Shown here piece after piece: positions 37,641 to 40,354 of a stretch of 40,354 bases of DNA (position 1 is its first letter; every line of letters begins with the position of its first letter). The notes beneath the pieces were generated by a model. It was not told the DNA's origin. It did no database searches and saw nothing but the letters and a program-made list of their open reading frames with translations. Origin of the DNA: Chloroflexota bacterium (GTDB lineage Bacteria; Chloroflexota; Limnocylindria; P2-11E); NCBI GenBank assembly GCA_005889075.1, contig VBDQ01000081.1, positions 1-40,354 of the forward strand, written 5' to 3'. A program made the translations under genes and the position numbers.

Positions 37641-38921
37641 CTACGCCGGCGCCCCCACCAGGATCGACCGTGCGGCTTCCACGAACACGCGCATGCCTTT
37701 GCGGAGGTCGTCTTCTTTGATGTTCAGCGCGGGAATGAAACGCACGACCTGGTCGTGGAACCCGCAGGTGATAAGAAGGACGTCGCGCTCGAGAGCCGCC
37801 CCGATCGCGGCCTTGGCGACGGTCTTGTTGTCGAACTCGGCGGCGACCATCGCGCCGAACTGACGGATCTCGCGGAGGCGAGGATGCGAGCGCAGCGGCG
37901 CGAGCTCCTCGACCATGAGGTTGCCGAGCGTCTCGGCGCGTTCGACGAGGCCTTCGTCGCGGATGACCTCGAGTGTGGCGAGGCCCGCCGCGCATGAGAC
38001 CGGATTGCCGCCGAAGGTCGACCCATGCGTCCCTGTGCGCCAGCGCTCCATACGCTCGCGTGTGGCGATCACGGCTCCCAGCGGCAGTCCACCCCCGAGC
38101 GCCTTCGCCGCCGTGATCACGTCCGGGACGACCCCGAAGCGCTGCGCCGCGAACCAGGCGCCAGTCCGGCCCATGCCGGTCTGCACCTCGTCGAAGATCA
38201 AAAGGGCGCCGATCTTCGTCGCGAGCTCGCGCAACCGCTGAATGAACGACGCTGGGGCTGCGGCGTAACCGCCTTCGCCGAGGACGGGCTCGATCACGAT
38301 CGCCGCAACGTGCTCCGGCGGCACTTCGTGCTCGAGCATCGCCTCTAGCTCGGCGAAACAGTGGCTCGCGCAAGCCTCGCCGTCGTGCGGATCCGGCAAC
38401 GCGCACGCGAGCAGATACGGATAGGGCGCGATGTAGACCTCGGGAAGCAGCGCACCGTAACCGCGTCGGTATTGCGCCTTGGACGTCGTGAGCGTCGCCG
38501 CCCCGACGGTGCGCCCGTGAAACCCGCCGCGGAAGGCGATGATCGCCTCGCGTCCGGTGGTCTGGCGCGAGAGCTTGATGGCGCCTTCGACGGCCTCGGC
38601 GCCGCTGTTGCCGAAGAACACGGTGTCGAGGCCACTGGGCGTGATCGTGGCCAGCGCCTCCGCGAGCGCGACGTTGGACTCGTATTTCGCGACGCCCGCG
38701 GAGATGTGCATGAGCCTCGCGGCCTGCTCGGTCACGGCCTTGACCACACGTGGATGCGCATGGCCGACGACAGTGACCGCGATGCCGCACGTGAGGTCGA
38801 GGATGCGTCGACCGCCGGTCGTGTGCAGCCAGCTTCCCTGCCCCCGCTCGATCGAAAGCCAGGTGTAGTGACCGAGGACCGGCGGCAGAACCTTGCGCGC
38901 GCGCGTTTCGAGATCGCTCAT
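37641..38921 (-). CDS. Class III PLP-dependent aminotransferase (4-aminobutyrate/acetylornithine aminotransferase family)
   Basis: FGNSGAEAVEGAIKLSRQTTGREAIIAFRGGFHGRT, LLIFDEVQTGMGRTGAWFA, ITAAKALGGGLPLGAV, HGSTFGGNPVSCAAG. Confidence 0.93.
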   Translation of the reverse strand: MSDLETRARKVLPPVLGHYTWLSIERGQGSWLHTTGGRRILDLTCGIAVTVVGHAHPRVVKAVTEQAARLMHISAGVAKYESNVALAEALATITPSGLDTVFFGNSGAEAVEGAIKLSRQTTGREAIIAFRGGFHGRTVGAATLTTSKAQYRRGYGALLPEVYIAPYPYLLACALPDPHDGEACASHCFAELEAMLEHEVPPEHVAAIVIEPVLGEGGYAAAPASFIQRLRELATKIGALLIFDEVQTGMGRTGAWFAAQRFGVVPDVITAAKALGGGLPLGAVIATRERMERWRTGTHGSTFGGNPVSCAAGLATLEVIRDEGLVERAETLGNLMVEELAPLRSHPRLREIRQFGAMVAAEFDNKTVAKAAIGAALERDVLLITCGFHDQVVRFIPALNIKEDDLRKGMRVFVEAARSILVGAPA

Positions 38922-38941
38922 CGCGTCCACTCTATCCATAT

Positions 38942-39511
38942 CTATCCGGGACGCCGGTCGTCTCCCTCCGAGGTCACGAGGATCTGAAGCGTCGCTCGGT
39001 CCTCGCCGATGACTCGCACGCGATAACCCGGTACGCCCGCGCGGAGCGCAGCGGCAAGCCGTCCTTCGCCCTGATAGGTCACGCGCACTTTGAGCACGCC
39101 GTGACGGTAGTACTCGGTACGCAGCTGGCCCACTCCTTTGATCTTCCGGAGCGCGAGCTCGAACCGGTGCCAATCGTCGGGCGTTGGGAGCGGGGTCGCC
39201 ACCAGGTCGATCTCGCCGGGGCCCGGCGCACCGCGCGGCGACGGGATCGCCACCGGCGGCGTCGCGGTCTCCTCGATGAGGGCCTTCCGGATCAGCGCGC
39301 CCTGGTCGCGGTCTTCGCGCGTCGGAATGAGCCTCGGTTTTGGCGCGGCCGGGATCGGCGCGTCAAACCGCGCGGGCGGCGACGGCGGCCCTGCCGGCGG
39401 CGGCTCTTCCTTCTTCTTCGTGTCCTCCGCCTCGCGGCGCGCTCCGATGCGCGAGGCGAGATCGACCACGTCGTCGCGCTTGCGCTTCTTTTTCTCGTCG
39501 TCCTTGGCCAT
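38942..39511 (-). CDS. Conserved hypothetical protein with charged, proline-rich N-terminus and a small alpha/beta C-terminal domain
   Basis: Clean ORF MAKDDEKKKRKRDDVVDLASRIG...; C-terminus FELALRKIKGVGQLRTEYYRHGVLKVRVTYQGEGRLAAALRAGVPGYRVRVIGEDRATLQILV. Confidence 0.65.
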   Translation of the reverse strand: MAKDDEKKKRKRDDVVDLASRIGARREAEDTKKKEEPPPAGPPSPPARFDAPIPAAPKPRLIPTREDRDQGALIRKALIEETATPPVAIPSPRGAPGPGEIDLVATPLPTPDDWHRFELALRKIKGVGQLRTEYYRHGVLKVRVTYQGEGRLAAALRAGVPGYRVRVIGEDRATLQILVTSEGDDRRPG

Positions 39512-39513
39512 GG

Positions 39514-40008
39514 CTATCCCTGACCTCGTACGAGAGCCACTGCAAAGATCGCGATCACGACCAGCAAGACGAGCCCGGCAACGACCAAGGGGAACAGCCG
39601 GCCGGCGATCGGTCGACCGGCGAGGACGCCATCGACCGCGTCACGCAGATCGGTCGCGGTCGCGTCCTTGCGTAGCCATGTCCGGCCGTCCGGGACCCGC
39701 GCGAGCAGCCGAGTTCCGTCGGCTTCGTTTCCCGACAGGACGATGGCCGGCACCGGGAGCGCGGCCACGCTGGTCGACCCGAGCAACGCGCCGTCGACGA
39801 CCGCCACGTCCGGCGTCCATTCGTTCCGGTCAACTGCGGAGTCCGCGAGCGACTGCACGCGCCTCACCTCGTATCGGTCGTCGATGCGCAGCAGAGTCTC
39901 GAGCGCCGAGCCGACGCTGGGATGCCCCACGATGAGCAGCACTTTCGGCCGCGTGATGCGCGAATTCTGCCTTTCCTTGCCGCGTTCGTATACGCTTTTC
40001 GCGCGCAC
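39514..40008 (-). CDS. Receiver-like (pseudo-receiver) protein with C-terminal TM anchor
   Basis: PKVLLIVGHPSVGSALETLLRIDDRYEVRRVQSLADSAVDRNEWTPDVAVVDGALL...WLRKDATATDLRDAVDGVL, then LFPLVVAGLVLLVVIAIFAVALV. Confidence 0.6.
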   Translation of the reverse strand: MRAKSVYERGKERQNSRITRPKVLLIVGHPSVGSALETLLRIDDRYEVRRVQSLADSAVDRNEWTPDVAVVDGALLGSTSVAALPVPAIVLSGNEADGTRLLARVPDGRTWLRKDATATDLRDAVDGVLAGRPIAGRLFPLVVAGLVLLVVIAIFAVALVRGQG

Positions 40009-40042
40009 GCGGGGAGTTGGGCCGGGAAGAGAGGGTGACCGC

Positions 40043-40354
40043 GTGTCCGACGAGCCACAACGTCTAGGCGCGTCCGGCGACATCATTGGCGCGCTTTCCG
40101 ACAGAGTCACCGAGCTGACCAAGCGCGCCGCGTCGTTGGAGTCCGACCTCGACTCCGCCCGCAAGCGCATCGCCGTCTACGAAGAGTTCGACGCCACGGT
40201 CCGCGAGGCCATGGCCGGCACGCTGCGGGCCGCTCACCAGATCCGGACGCGCGCTGAAGGCGCCGCGCAGCAAATCCTCGAGCAGGCGCGAGAAGAGCGG
40301 AAGATGCTGCTCAAGGAGATTGATCGCCTCCGTGACGAACGCGACGGCCTCGTC
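40043..40354 (+). CDS. DivIVA-like/coiled-coil protein (partial, runs off window)
   Basis: GTG start after SD-like AGAGGGTG: MSDEPQRLGASGDIIGALSDRVTELTKRAASLESDLDSARKRIAVYEEFDATVREAMAGTLRAAHQIRTRAEGAAQQILEQAREERKMLLKEIDRLRDERDGLV. Confidence 0.65.
   Translation, partial: MSDEPQRLGASGDIIGALSDRVTELTKRAASLESDLDSARKRIAVYEEFDATVREAMAGTLRAAHQIRTRAEGAAQQILEQAREERKMLLKEIDRLRDERDGLV

Overview
High-GC bacterial chromosomal window. The gene content (LysW-type amino-acid pathway, GerW, F420-type nitroreductase, class II RNR, many GAF/HD-GYP/GGDEF proteins) fits a Chloroflexota-like MAG, but that taxonomy is inference. Core genes: clpX, clpP, tig, a compact lysW-lysX-lysY(argC)-lysZ(argB)-lysK cluster, cinA, nrdJ, a class III aminotransferase, tRNA-Leu(TAG) and tRNA-Lys(CTT). 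About a third of the window is second-messenger or two-component signalling: two HD-GYP proteins, two GGDEF proteins, a CHASE2 class III nucleotide cyclase, a GAF histidine kinase, and a receiver-CpaE/TadZ-like ATPase. Main points for follow-up: (i) an ERCC4/XPF-type nuclease gene bounded by oppositely oriented copies of a short palindromic repeat, one copy of which is translated inside the N-terminus of lysW; (ii) two unexplained, strongly base-pairing non-coding intervals flanking the vanW-family gene (31.93-32.14 kb and 34.29-34.44 kb); (iii) an nrdJ leader with a promoter, two NrdR-box-like sites 31 bp apart, and an SD-preceded 32-aa uORF with six consecutive Leu codons; (iv) a trigger-factor gene with no canonical start codon; (v) at least four genes that look internally deleted or frameshifted (kinase/receiver, receiver/GGDEF, CBS protein, NrdJ), which are either assembly errors or real lesions. 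All calls are by eye; no searches or folding programs were run.
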